Assembly (NCBI GenBank): GCA_027422505.1
Contig: JAPQWV010000766.1
Coordinates: 1-64,000, forward strand
Source: Craterostigma plantagineum
Lineage: Eukaryota > Streptophyta > Magnoliopsida > Lamiales > Linderniaceae
Length of the DNA stretch: 64,000 nucleotides
Direction: 5' to 3'
Within the stretch, counting starts at the first letter, position 1. Every line of letters begins with the position of its first letter. This document shows positions 45,625 through 57,399 of the stretch, piece after piece. Below the pieces are notes generated by a model, which saw only the letters and a list, made by a program, of their open reading frames with translations, was not told the origin of the DNA and searched no databases. The position numbers and the translations under genes are program-made.

Positions 45625-46400
45625 AGGGTTCCAATTTGCGAAATAAGATGAAATCAAATCCGTTTTGGCAACGATTACATCAAATATGTATAAATTTGAA
45701 GTACCCATAGCATGGGCAGCTCGGTGCGGCACATTATTTGGTCGTTCATCCGACGTTCATCTTTTAATTTTGCGAAAATACGGTCGACCACAATAATTTG
45801 GGTATATGTTTACTATGTCAAAACTGCAAATCTGTTACTCGGAGTATCAAAACCGTTACTAGGTGTATCAGAACCGTTATTAAACTGCAAATAATTGTTA
45901 CCATGTGTAGGGTTCTGTTTGCAAAAATAAGATGAATTCAAAGCCGTTTCTGACAACGATTTCATCTAATTTGTATAAATTCAAAGTACCCATAGTATGA
46001 GCTGCTCGATTCGGCACATGTTTTGGTCGTTCGTCCCACGTTCATCTTTTAATTTCGCAAAAATACGATCGACCCAATAATTTGGGTATATTTTTAATGT
46101 GTTAAAACGGTTACTCAGAGTATCAAATATGTTACTTGGAGTATCAAAACCGTTACTAGGTGTACCAAAACCGTTATTAAACTGCAATTAATTGTTACCA
46201 TGTGTAGGGTTCTAATTTGCGAAAATACAATGAATTCAAATCCTTTTTGGCAACGATTACATCTACTATGTATAAATTCGAAGTACTCATAGTATGGGCA
46301 GCTCGGTGCGGCACATTTTTTGCTCGCTCGTCCGGCGTTCATCTTTTAATTTCGCGAAAATACGGTCGACCCCAAAAAAAATTTGATTTTATGAGCACAG
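45625..46400. repeat. Tandem repeat A, about 290-base unit, three copies
   Basis: Units start at about 45625, 45909 and 46206, each opening AGGGTTC with AATTTGCGAAA-like wording. Then come CAACGATTACATC, ATGTATAAATTCGAAGTAC, GGGCAGCTCGGTGCGGCAC and TTCATCTTTTAATTTCGCG, followed by GTTACT-rich phrases (AAAACCGTTACTAGGTGTA). Copies diverge by roughly a tenth by eye. The third is cut short. No coding homology. Confidence 0.9.
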
Positions 46401-46449
46401 TGCAAGAATGGAATCTTGTATGCGCGACATAGTGGGGACTTCGTAAATT

Positions 46450-47600
46450 GATATATTTTAGTGAATGTAGCGTGTTTGAAGTATGAAAATCATAAGTAAA
46501 CTAATTATATATTAAATTGTTATTGTGACTACGTATTCCGTTACTCGTGTTGTGTTTCCTTGTACCTACATATCAGTTTCTGTTATCTTCTCTTCTTCAA
46601 TTGTTGTTGATCATTCTTAAACCGTTACTGCATGAAATCAGAAAACAACATAGGGTTTACGTTTAAGATTACTTGAAGATATCATTATTTTTGTTGAATC
46701 ATTTATGTCAGGTTGACCATCTGGATTGTAATAAACAACTAATAGTTCATTAAGTAGAATCAATTTCGTAGAAGCATTATCATCCTTTGAAGAAGAGTGA
46801 TACTTGTTTTCCATACTATATACTCCAACTTCTTCAAGTCCAACATTACCTCCACGAAAATCACAACCTAAACTAATATATTTTAGTTTAAAACTTCTCA
46901 AATTCATATCTTTCAGTGAATGTAGCGTGTTTACAATATAAAATTGGAAAATCATAACCTAAACTAGTTACATATGAAATTGTTACTGTGACTATGTATT
47001 CTGTTACTCGTATTGTAGCTCCTTGTTACCATAATATACATTTATGTTCTTTCCTCGTCTTAATATGTTACTGATCATTGTTAAACGGTTACTGCAGGAA
47101 ATCAGTAAACGGCATATGGTTTACGTTTAAGATTAATTGAAGATGTCACTAATTTGTTGAATCATTTATGTTAGGTCGACCATCTGGATTGAAATAAACA
47201 ACTAATAGTTCATATCCACAAGTTTTGAGTAAGTATAATCAATTTCGTAGAAGCATTATCATCCTTTGAAGAAGAGTAATACTTGTTTTCCAAACTATAT
47301 ACTCCAACTTCTTCAACTCCAACATAACCTCCACAAAATCACAACCTAAGCTAAAATATTTTAGTTTAAAACTTCTCAAATTCATATATTTTAGTGAATG
47401 TAGCGTGTTTACAATATAAAATTGGAAAATCATAACCTAAACTAGTTACATATGAAATTGTTACTGTGAAAAGGTACTCTGTTACTCGTATTGTACCTTC
47501 TTGTTACCGTAATATACATTTGTGTTACTTTTCTCGTCTTGCTATGTTACTGATCATTGTTAATCGGTTACAGCAGGAAATCAGTAAACAACAGATGATT
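46450..47600. repeat. Tandem repeat B, about 455-480-base unit, 2.4 copies
   Basis: Units start at about 46451, 46906 and 47384 with ATATATTTTAGTGAATG TAGCG-type wording. Each contains TACTCGTATTGTA, GATCATTGTTAA, CGGTTACTGCAGGAAATCAG and CCATCTGGATTG. The minus strand keeps a short open stretch in the first two units (up to 105 codons), which decays in the second, so I do not call a gene. Confidence 0.88.
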
Positions 47601-48216
47601 TATCATAATCACGCATACATTTTCAGCAATAGAATCGAAAGTTGTTCAAAAGAAACATCCTACACATAAGTCTCATATGCACATAGCAGCCAAACCGGCT
47701 AGATCTGCACCCGATATGATTGGTGTCACCGGTCCTGTTGATTTCATCCCATGTCGTCGTTGCTAGTGGGATGGCTCGCTACTTTCTACGATTTCCTCAA
47801 TTTCTTGGCCATTGTCGCCGTCGCTGCTTTGGGGGTTATTGTCAACAATAGAGCCATATATGTTACTTTGAAGTGTACTACACAAATTTTTCAATAAAAC
47901 GCGATTTTATTGATAAAATATCATTTTTCAGATCTGTTATTTTTACTGACAAATTTGTTATCTGAATTAACTGTGTAGTTACTAAGTGTTGATGATTTCT
48001 TATTAGCGAAATACAGAATTGTTATTTCTTGTCAATATTTTGTTAGTCAGATAAAGTTTAATAACATGATATTATGGTTGATTATTTCTCAATTTTCGGC
48101 AATTGAAGCTGAGATTCCACCACTAGATTTTCGAATTGGTTTGAAGTAATATTTCGGTATAAACCTAATTAACCTATCTGGTCGATATCGTCGACATTTC
48201 TGCGAATTTAACATTT
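47601..48216. other. Unclassified spacer between tandem blocks
   Basis: No gene recognised. It contains further GTTACT and TTGTTATC phrases (47860-48060) that link it by composition to the flanking repeat blocks. Confidence 0.5.
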
Positions 48217-48816
48217 TATTAGAGTCGTTGCTAATTTTCGTAACAAAGAATTGTTACTGGACAATTGTTACTTCTGTTCAATGATCAGTTACTGTATTTG
48301 TTATATATGTTACTATTGTGGTTACATGTGTTACTTAAGTTGTGGACTTGTTACCCAGTTATCTTGTTCACAAAATCTTCAATATACGTACGTCGCATCA
48401 AAATTCTTCGCTACTTCTTCTTAAGCTCACTAACTCTCGTTCATTCTTAAGACCCATTATCAAATTCACTCAGTTTCGTCTTAGTCGGCCATTAAACTCG
48501 ATGATTCTCGTTCATTATTAGAGTCGTTGGTGATTTTCGTAACAAAGAATTGTTACTGGACAATTGTTACTTTTGTTCAATGATATGTTACATTATTTGT
48601 TAAATCTGTTACTATTTCGGTGACATATGTTACTTAAGTTGCACGAAATATTACCCAGTTATCTTGTACACAAAATCTTCAATATACGTTCGTCGTATCA
48701 AAATTCTTCACTACTTCTTTCTTAAACTCACTAATTCTCATTCATTATTGAGATCAATTATCAAATTCACTCAATTTCGTCTTAATCGGCCATTAAAATC
48801 GATATTTGGTCCATTT
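48217..48816. repeat. Tandem repeat C, about 300-base unit, two copies
   Basis: Copies at about 48217-48517 and 48518-48816. Both open with ATTAGAGTCGTTG, then GTAACAAAGAATTGTTACTG, ACAATTGTTACTT, TTACCCAGTTATCTTG, CAATATACGT and CGTCTTAATCGGCCATTAAA. About one base in ten differs. Confidence 0.9.
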
Positions 48817-49204
48817 ATATTCTCCTTTTCTCGAAGTGGAATTTCGACATTATTTCTTCTTACACTGAATTATTCGTTTATTATAACTACCCATGAGGAA
48901 ACAAAGTCAATCCCATCTTATTTGCACCTTAACAACGACATTTCAGTCTGTTCTAGAGTTCTCACACCAACCCCAAATGGAAAGATGGAGACGATGGCGA
49001 ATGGCTGTAATTTTTGCCAACTACTAAGGACATATTTGTCATTTCATGTCACATGGATCCTTCAAACTTATGTTTTCGGTACTTAGGTCCTTCAGCCTAA
49101 ATTAAAAGCTTATGGGGCCTGAACTATATTGGAAATTGCTTATTAGGGCCTGAATCCAAATTTACCCTTTAATTTAATGCGTGGGAAGGTGTATCTTTCT
49201 AGGG
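48817..49204. other. Spacer without a recognised gene
   Basis: A frame at 48664-49086 is partly made of tandem unit C and has no homology that I recognise. Nothing else is seen. Confidence 0.5.
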
Positions 49205-49540
49205 GAAAATGAGTCGAATTGGTTTATGAACTGAACGAACTTGAGTTTGAGCTAATTTATGTCGAGCTCGAGCTCATACATTAGAGCTCGAAAGTTCGCA
49301 AGTTTTATTTTCAATTTTATTTACCTTTTTTAATTGATTTACTAAGTTTTTTTTTATGTTTTTATTATTAAAAACTTCGAGCTCGATGAGCTTCACGAAC
49401 TCGAGCTCGAATTCGAGCTCACCAGGGATTAAATGATCTCGAGCTCTAGTCCTGAGCTAAAACCTCGACAACCTCGAGCTCGGGCCCAGAAAATGAGCCG
49501 AGCTCGACTCGAAGTCGGCTCATTTACACCTATAGGTCTT
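49205..49540. repeat. GAGCTCGAG-rich dispersed repeat
   Basis: Repeated GAGCTCGAGCTC phrases over about 335 bases, including a terminal palindrome ATGAGCCGAGCTCGACT with its complement AGTCGGCTCAT. The same phrase occurs at 53648-53695. This type of DNA is dispersed in many plant genomes. Confidence 0.6.
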
Positions 49541-49867
49541 GCTACACTTAATTGCCTTAAGTTACAAAAAAAATTATTAGTCAATACTATGTTATACTTT
49601 TAATTAGGTCTACCTTCCCTTATATTATTAATTTTAATTATTTTTACTTTCTTCTTCTTTTTTTTACTTATTAATTTTTATATTTATTCGCTTCTGTCTC
49701 TCACTTTTAATTTTTCTATTTTTATTTAATATGTTTTATTTTTATATTTACTTTTTTTATTTTTAAATGTATGTTAACTCTATCCTATATTTTTTATTTT
49801 AGTTTGTTTATTTTTTAAAATTTTTTTATTATGTTTTAGTTTGCATTTGATTTTAATTTACTGACAT
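49541..49867. other. AT-rich low-complexity DNA
   Basis: Runs of T and A, with no gene or boundary recognised. Confidence 0.6.
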
Positions 49868-50226
49868 CTACATATAAATACCTACTTGACTAAAATTTTT
49901 ACAGATAGGTACCAATGTCAAAAAATTTTACAGATAGGTACCCGGTTTAATGTTTACCAGTGTTTTCAGTCACGCCGTACCTTCATGTGTGTATATGGCA
50001 TAACATAACACGTTGATATAGGGTACCTAAATGTGTCTGTACGGCGTACCTTATGTGTTAAAGATGGCGTACCTAAATGTGCTAATACGGCGTACCATTT
50101 TCTCAACGTATGACCTACCACAATACGTTGATGTAGGGTACCTAAATGTGTTGTATGGCGTATATGCGGTGTATCGGGTAACTATCTGTAAAAAAATTAT
50201 TCTACTAGGTACTTACATATAAAAAA
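49868..50226. mobile_element. MITE-like element with about 45-base inverted termini
   Basis: The left arm ACATATAAATACCTAC..TTTTTACAGATAGGTACC (49870-49913) is matched in inverse by the right arm at 50174-50222 with some changes. Between them the phrases GGGTACCTAAATGTG and GGCGTACC recur five or six times. No coding frame. Target duplication not defined. Confidence 0.55.
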
Positions 50227-51696
50227 ATCTGACAGGGTACTAAATTACAAGTTTTTTTTTTCCAAATGGGTATTTATGTGTAAAGACCCCCTGTAATTTA
50301 TTACTCTTTATTGCCTCTTTAATTTTTATGTTAATTTATTACTTGCATTTTTTTATTTTTTCCTCTTTTAGTGCTAAATAATAATTTCTTAAGTGTTGTC
50401 AATCACATGCGCGCATCATTTTCGATCAAAATTAATGATCATGCTAACAAAGGACCAAATTCAACACCAGATACAAAATCTGTACACACAAAACATTATG
50501 GACTAAACTAGTATATTACTCCAAAAGGGACGAGTCACTCTCAGTTGAGTCAACTCTTTTATTAAGAAGGGACTTACGCGGAAAATAAACAAAGGAAAAG
50601 GAAATGAACTAAACATGCATGTGGGCTAAACTATCCGTGTAAATAGTACAAGCATAACGTCATAAGTAGCAACGCGATAAATTGTGCTTAAAACATGATA
50701 AAGGCTTACATATTTTTCCTTCAATAGAGCATGCAATGATACTACGTTCTAAGTGTTTCGTACCTTTCCTCCCCCTTAGGCTCTCCAAGAACCATAGAAC
50801 AATAATTTGGCAAATATATATACATATATATGTATACTAATTGATAATGGCCCAAATAACAAGTTAAATGCAAATAACCTTTTGCGTGAGGGTCCTTAAT
50901 ACACTCAGTATGATCCTCGACTCGCTTAATTTCCCCGACGCCTTAAAAGCCGTCCGACGGAATTGAACTGCGCTTTCTAACAACACAAATCGTACGATCA
51001 ATCAACTTTTTTCTCCTTGTATGTCGCGTCGTGAAAAAGTGCGCTCATATATCGATGAATCGAAGTTTTTGTTCGCTATTATTACATGCCAATTCACCTT
51101 GACATTTTGCACATCACCTTGGTTCTATACTGCGCATGCATTTACTTACATATACAATATTGATTTTACTAAAGAGGGAAGGGAAACAAGCAATAAAGAG
51201 TGGCTAAAATAATTAAAACCCCATCTGCACTTAGATTTGGTGTAAATAATACAAATATCAAATAACTTACCATGAGTGGCGGCGCGATAATTGTGTAAGA
51301 AGCCTTACATGTTTTAGTGGCTTCGAAATAGCTTCTTCATTCAGCGCGCATTATATATGTTGTATTTGAGTTAATTATTGTTTACTTACTGCGATCGAGT
51401 GGATAAATGATATGGCAATAACAGTACAATAATGGTAATATTAGTTCCAAATTTCGCCATGGAATTACGAATATGGGCTTATTCATTATGAAATACAACG
51501 TAAAAGATCGAATGAACATGTGGAAAAATTCCACTTCAACGTTCACTTGCTCCCAAGGCTCTGAATGCATGCTGTAATTATTTCATTATTCGTTTTATTA
51601 TCTTATTGTTAATCCTGCGTATATAAAACAATGCTACGTCAGCTTTGATAAAAAGTAAACCAAAGATTCGAAATCTCAATCCTATTCAAAACAATG
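50227..51696. other. Intergenic AT-rich DNA
   Basis: No coding homology. GCGCGATAA(A)TTGTG phrases at 50675 and 51280 and similar surroundings hint at an old duplication. A 20-base phrase around AACAATGCTACGTCAGCTT occurs twice at 51628 and 51690, at the 3' end of the following gene relic. Confidence 0.5.
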
Positions 51697-52247
51697 CTAC
51701 GTCAGCTTGTAGGAATGATATTTCTCGTAGGATGCATAATTCTTATCTGATGTTGGAGACTTGTAAGAAGGATATTTCTCGTACGATGGGTACTTCTCCT
51801 CTGATTTTGGAGACTTGTAGGAAGGATATTTCTCGTCGGGTGGGTTCTTCGCATATGATTTTGGAGACTTGTATGAAGGATATTTCTCGTGATGGGTACT
51901 TCTCCTCTGATTTTGAAGACCTGTAAGAAGGATATTTTTCGTAAGGGTACTTCTCATCTGATGATGGAGACTTGTAAGAAGGATATTTCTCGTACGAATG
52001 GTATTTCTCATCTGATTTCGGAGACTCGTGGGAAGGATATTTCTTGTATGAAGGGTACTTTCCGTATGGCTGAGGCTTGTAGGAAGAATTTTTGTCATAC
52101 AGTGGTGACTTGTAAGAAGGAAATTTGTCGTCACGAAGATGATGTCTCATCGTTCTTATCTGCATTTGTAATAGATAGGGAGCCAACAGTTAGTAAAGCT
52201 AGCAAGAGCGGAGCCATGTTAGAAGGATTTATTGTTAATGTTCTCAT
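51697..52247 (-). pseudogene. Secreted Tyr/Lys/Pro/Ser-rich repeat protein, two frameshifts
   Basis: From the Met at 52217 (another in-frame Met is ten codons upstream at 52247) the minus strand reads a signal peptide, MAPLLLALLTVGSLSITNA, then DKNDETSSS and a stop. One base of shift near 52130 opens the main repeat frame: KFPSYKSP, then repeated EKYPSYKSPKSDEKYPSYE-type units of about 10-18 residues. A two-base loss near 51890 shifts again, and the last third continues in the third frame to a TAG at 51697. The make-up (Tyr, Lys, Pro, Ser, Glu; no Cys) resembles plant cell-wall structural repeat proteins. I do not recognise the exact family. The frameshifts could be decay or assembly error. 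Confidence 0.7.
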
Positions 52248-52285
52248 CTTCGAATGAATGTGTGTAACATCACCTCCATTCCCCC

Positions 52286-52297
52286 TTTTAAATATAG
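52286..52297 (-). promoter_or_regulatory. TATA-box candidate for the repeat-protein gene
   Basis: The minus strand reads CTATATTTAAAA about 40 bases before the upstream Met. Spacing would allow only a very short leader if the Met at 52247 is used, and suits the Met at 52217 better. Confidence 0.5.
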
Positions 52298-52299
52298 AT

Positions 52300-53600
52300 T
52301 GTGTTTAGATTTATCGTAAGGATAGGGTTTCGTTGCACTAATTACGATGTTGATATAACTAAAATGTGGTTTAGAGCTTTAAGTGTAACAATCAAATTGC
52401 CGTTTGAGTAAAAGTCTATCGTTGTTGTTGAGGAAATATCTTGTTTTACTTCTAAATGTTAGTTATGTTTAGCAATGGATAAATTATGCGACTTATTTAA
52501 TTTTTGTTTATATGGACTATCTAAGATTGAATTACTTTTAAACAAATTCTTGTTACATAAGAGAGAGGTGCACGTATTGATGAACTACTCTTTTGGTTTG
52601 CCTCTATGCAATAAAATTCAGATTATTATGCTATTTTGTTTCTTTTGTCTGTTTAATTCTTCAATCCGTTCCAACTATTTATAACTGCTCTCAATATTGT
52701 TTATATTTTTGAAACTAATTATAATTATATGTATATACATATCAACATTAAATTAACTTATCCGATAGTAATCTTTTGCCTAATTTAGTTTAATTTAATC
52801 TCGTTTTGAAAGCAAGTGAAAATTTTTTCATTTAAAAGCAAAGATGTTGGGGGATGAACACGAGTTAGGTTTTTATTTAATTTATTGCCAACATACCATT
52901 CCATATTTTTAATTTGTGTGACATCAAACCTTAACAAAAACTTGTAAATATCGAATTTACGTAATTCAGGCAAATTCCACACTTTATACTATACGTATAC
53001 GGATCGTGATATTTTTAGTATCTTCAAATATTGATCAAAAGGAAATTTTATTTATCATGAAACTATTGCACACATTAGGATCAGGTCGGGTCAGTCGGGT
53101 TGAGTTGGGCTTTTTTAATCTATACTATATGATGCTCGATAACTATAATTTTTAAACTAAAATGCCAAAAAATTCCGTCCCAACCCACCACCTCATTATT
53201 TACCATACTAACATGTTTCTTTAGTAAACTCGGTATGGGTGCAAATATATCAAGTTATTTTATATGTTTTAGATTTTATATTATTTATTAACTTATTTTA
53301 AAAATAAAATTTTAATTGAAGGATAAATTTGTAATAAATTAAAATATTAAGAGTAAAATTGTAACTAAGCAATTAAGGATAAAACTATAAATAATCTTTT
53401 ATCACAACTTCAGACCAATTTCATAGTTTCATCCACCATACGCTATTTATAAAACAGTATAGATAATTAGAATTTTTTATTTTTATTCCAAATTGTCAAC
53501 AAGGGACAAAATTTACGAGTAAATAAACAATCGAGAAAAAGGAATTTCCAATTAAACAAATAGATTAAATTGGTATAAATAGTACACATCAAATAATAGG
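52300..53600. other. Intergenic DNA
   Basis: AT-rich, with no gene, RNA or repeat boundary recognised. A frame at 52475-52684 has no homology that I know. Confidence 0.5.
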
Positions 53601-53956
53601 CATGTCAGTAGATTTGCGCAGCTTATTACAGAATAGGCTCAAGCAATGAGCTCGAACTCGAGCTCGAGCTCATCATCGGAGCTCGAGCTCATTATAATTA
53701 AATTTTATAATATAAATTAATACCCTATCAATATAAATTTCAGTATTAAGGACCCATTATGTTTCAAAGTTAAAGCTCGAAAAGAGAGCCCAAATTAGAT
53801 CTGACCAAGGCATGTCAGTACCCATTATTACAGAATAGCAATTTATATCATATATAAGTTTTATAATAGAATTCAGACCCTATCATATAAATTTCAGTAT
53901 TAAGGACCCATTATGTTTCAAAGTTAAAGAAAAGGACCCAAATTAGATCTGACCAA
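53601..53956. repeat. Imperfect tandem duplication with GAGCTC insertion
   Basis: CATGTCAGTA opens both copies (53601 and 53811). Both carry TTATTACAGAATAG, ATAAATTTCAGTATTAAGG, ACCCATTATGTTTCAAAG and CAAATTAGATCTGACCAA. Copy one is longer because a GAGCTCGAG-rich stretch (53648-53695) lies in it. Confidence 0.85.
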
Positions 53957-55559
53957 ACTACCCTTACAAAAGCTGTATAATAAAATGTATTCATAACATG
54001 TTTTCTTTTACCATCGTTAACCACATTATTAAAAAAAAACTGATCCAAATTCCTCGCATATTCCACGATCATCCAAAGCGAAATTCGATCTGTCATCGAG
54101 GGTGTATTATGACATCGTCAATATAAATTTACGATGGGTATTCTTTCGAATTTAGTTGACGCACATAAGAAAAAAAATAGTAAATTGATTCATGCTTTCG
54201 ACTAAATTGTAGCTAATATGTATAAATTCGAGAAACCCATAACTTGGATCTTATTTGTTTCACTGTGTCGGATTCATCGTTCCTTTTCAAGGTTAATGGA
54301 ACTGAAAATCACACCGATGGAAAATAATCAATGCTTCTTAATGTGGTATGAATTTCAAATCATTTGTCCTAGAAACAAGAAAGAGGTATCTAATATGAAA
54401 CATGTAGAACTATATTTTTCGCGAAAAGGTACCGAAAAAGGTTTAAGTGGTATGTATTGTCAGTTATTTGGTATAGTTTTGAGTTTGAGGATTTTGGCGG
54501 AATTTTTAAGGTGACTGAAGTTTTTGGCGGGATTTTAGAAATATTCAAAAAGGTTAAGTGTTATTATAAGCTATTATTGTGTACGGTCAAATAAATCATC
54601 GGAAACATAAAGCATAAATCATTGTTCCGTAATCTTGACTAAAATATAATATCCAATAATTTTGACGGGAAGCAATTTTGATGCTTTTTGGGTAACACTT
54701 GTCTTAAAATTTGTTTTCGCAAGAAACACTTACACATTGGAAAACCGTCGGCGACACCAAAAAAATCGTTGAAACCGTTGGCTTCTCCACGTTAGTGACC
54801 GGATAAGGTTAAGTCGACCTCAATTTATCATGGATCTTGATCGCAGCGTGTACATTAATATATTAAATAAAGATTCGTGCGAGTTGGTTAATTAAAACGA
54901 ATATGTTATAACTAACACCACGTGCGATAGGCAGTGTACCTGTCGTTTGTAGAATAAGCTATAACAAGTATATGATTATCAAACACGATGAATAAATTAA
55001 GTACTAGTAATAACCTATCAATTTGATATTTAGCCTAAATAAATATTTTTTTTAGTTGTATATAAAATAAATTCTAACAAACCAAAAGCTTGAACACAAC
55101 TTAAATATTTAAAGAAATAACTTTTATATAAAACTAAAGTTCTTGGGATTACGAATCCCGCTAGGTATCACTAACGAGCCGTAATTATCGTTAACACAAA
55201 AATAATGACTAAGTCACGGTAATTCCTACTCACGCCCGAATTGCTGTCGCCCTAGACGGTTGTGGGAATATATATTAATTTACCTACAGCGATGATCGAT
55301 TATTTGTTGTCGTCCTAGACGGTAACTCCTATCATTTTATGAATAGCCTAATCGTTTACCTAGCTATCGCCCCTAAAACAATATTACCACGAAATCACAT
55401 CAACACATAGACATATCGAAGTGATATTCAATCCAACATATAGACATACTGACTTGAAGAACAAAATCATAGCCAACATTTAATGTTCACGAGTACTTTA
55501 CATCCAATATTTCTACCTAGCGTTCATCTCATCCCCTAGCACATGATAAACTTAGCTAT
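53957..55559. other. Intergenic DNA with short direct repeats
   Basis: No gene recognised. At 55244-55330 the phrase GTCGCCCTAGACGGT or GTCGTCCTAGACGGT occurs twice about 70 bases apart, with CTATCGCCCCTA further on. A frame at 54218-54514 has no homology; its first codons resemble a phrase in tandem repeat A by base sequence. Confidence 0.5.
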
Positions 55560-56325
55560 TCATAATCACGATGGAAACAAGAGAATACGTAAATCAAAGT
55601 GAAGACATAGTTTCTTCCCTGATATTTGGCTCGTATCACGTCGTGTCCGTCAATGGCTCCCGTTCGCGAATAGGTTCTGCCACATGTTTCTTCTCAGCCC
55701 GTGTGCGTACCACTGCCCTCCACTGCGTGTGTGCGTCGCGTGAGCTTCAGTTGCCCGCTGCTTTACGTGCGTAGTCGTCGAGTGATTTCGTCGAGCGGGT
55801 GGTGAGCGAACGAAGATGGCTGCCGTTTCAACTCCTTCTGCTGTCCCTCAACGCAAGCATCCCCCCCCCCCAGAGCAGCGAACTCATTTTCCCCTCAACC
55901 GTGTATGTAAATGCTTCAATTAACTCCGAGGAGGTTGCCGGAGTGAACTTGGACTGCGAGTTTGACCGGCAGCTGCGAGCTTGAAAGGTGGCTGAATTCT
56001 GCTTCAAAACCTCCCAGCTGCGAGTAATTACAACCTGGACAGCTGCTTACTTTAATTTCTTGCACCCGTGAAGTGCTCGATGGGTTCCTTGAAGCTGTGT
56101 GGTTAGATTCCTAGTTGCAGCGCGTGCTTTGAGAGGTGTATGCTTGATGGTATATGAGCTTGAAGAGGTGTGCGCTATGATGGCTGAGGGTACTACGTCC
56201 TTGGCGAGGTGCCGCCTTGAGGTGGGTGCTTGAGAGGTTGGGTGTGCAAGGTCTCGACGTGGGCGATGGTTGAGAGGTGCTTGCTTCCTGGTGAAGTTCG
56301 ATCAGTCTGCCTTTTTATAGATGAT
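55560..56325 (-). repeat. LTR-like DNA on the minus strand, interrupted by a copia insertion
   Basis: Moderately GC-rich, with repeated GAGAGGTG and TTGAGAGG phrases. At 56311-56320 the minus strand reads TATAAAAAGG, a TATA candidate. The segment continues after the copia element at 60468 (ACAGACATAATCTTC). No internal element or LTR boundary can be shown. Open frames here are not convincing. Confidence 0.35.
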
Positions 56326-56330
56326 GAAGA

Positions 56331-56572
56331 TGTAGGAATAATCCTTGTGATTCACTTTCTTTAATTAGCTTAGGCTTAGTTTATGAGAATACTTGACTTA
56401 GGAGGTGATTGTGTTTTCCTTATTAGGCTAGGCTAAATTAGTGGCCTGATTGTAGGCATTTATTAGTTTCCATGTATCTATTTAAGCAATGCAATGACTA
56501 CAAAAAACGCCGCAGATTTCAGCAGCACCAAAACAAGATCGTGTTCACTGTGTTCGCGTGAGTTTTCCAACA
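56331..56572 (+). repeat. 5' LTR of the short-LTR copia
   Basis: TGTAGGAATAATCC to TTTTCCAACA. The primer site follows at 56573 as ACTAGTATCAGAGCG, a variant of the tRNA-Met type with A in place of the usual second G. Confidence 0.93.
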
Positions 56573-56642
56573 ACTAGTATCAGAGCGAGTTCATCCAGGG
56601 TCCATAGGCGATGAGAGCAAGAAAGTTGATGCCTCCGGCATC

Positions 56643-57311
56643 GTGATCGTGGGCGAAGGGAGCAAGAAAGCCGATGCCTCCGGCGTCGTGATCCAGCGAG
56701 TGATTCGTGAGGTGGGCGGCGGGAATAGCTACCCCGTTCTCACCAAGACCAATTACTTTGACTGGGCGCTCATGATGAAGGTGAAGCTGAAGGAGAGAGC
56801 GCTATGGATCACCATCGAGAAGGGCACTGTCGATGAGCGGGAAGACATGATGGCGCTCGATGCGTTGGTGAGTGCGGTTCCACCCGAAATGGTGTCGACG
56901 ATCGGCTCCAAGGAGACAGAAAAGGAGGACTGGGACGCGATCGCGACCATGCGGATCGGGGACGATCGTGTGAAGAAGGCAACAGCGCAACAGCTGCATC
57001 GCAAATTCGACCTCGCCATGTTCAACGGCGACGAGACCGTCGAGGAGTTCGCGCTGCGACTTAATGGCATGGCGGCGCACCTCACCACATTGGGGGATGA
57101 GGTGAAGGATGAGGAAATCGTAGCCAAGATGCTACGAAGTCTGCCTCCCCGCTTCAAACTGATTGCGATTGCGATCAAGACACTGCTCGATCCATCCACC
57201 ATGACGGTCGCCGATCTCACCGGGCGATTACAAGAGGCGGAGGAAGAGCTGGATGGACTACCAGCGTCACTACAGTATGAGGGCAAGCTGTATCTCACTG
57301 AGAAGGAGTGA
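56643..57311 (+). pseudogene. copia gag of the short-LTR element, truncated
   Basis: UBN2-type gag: YPVLTKTNYFDWALMMKVK, then EREDMMALDALVSAVPPEM, LHRKFDLAMFNGDETVEE and MLRSLPPRFKLIAIAIK. The protein normally continues to a CCHC knuckle and protease. Here it ends at 57311 (TGA) after LYLTEKE, and the downstream frames jump straight to the pre-integrase region. Start taken at the first in-frame codon after the leader; an ATG was not clear, so it may lie at an internal Met. Confidence 0.85.
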
Positions 57312-57399
57312 GACGCGTGGTGAAATAAGCGGGAGGCGGAGAACCACTCCCGCGGCGGTGCAAGAGGCGGTGCACGGACGCAGCGAGGGTAATGCGCGA

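Noticed and set aside
46638..46955. 105-codon minus-strand frame with YYNPDGQPD, similar to YYNPEGEP in the CACTA second gene
   Set aside because: The similarity is a few residues only, and the frame decays in the next tandem unit. I could not support a shared origin.
51645..52257. Plus-strand frames with repeated RKDISR-like phrases
   Set aside because: They are the antisense of the EKYPSYKSP repeat. The minus strand has the signal peptide and TATA candidate.
55571..55984. Two short plus-strand frames in the GC-rich stretch
   Set aside because: No domain, and interrupted by a run of C. They lie in LTR-like DNA.
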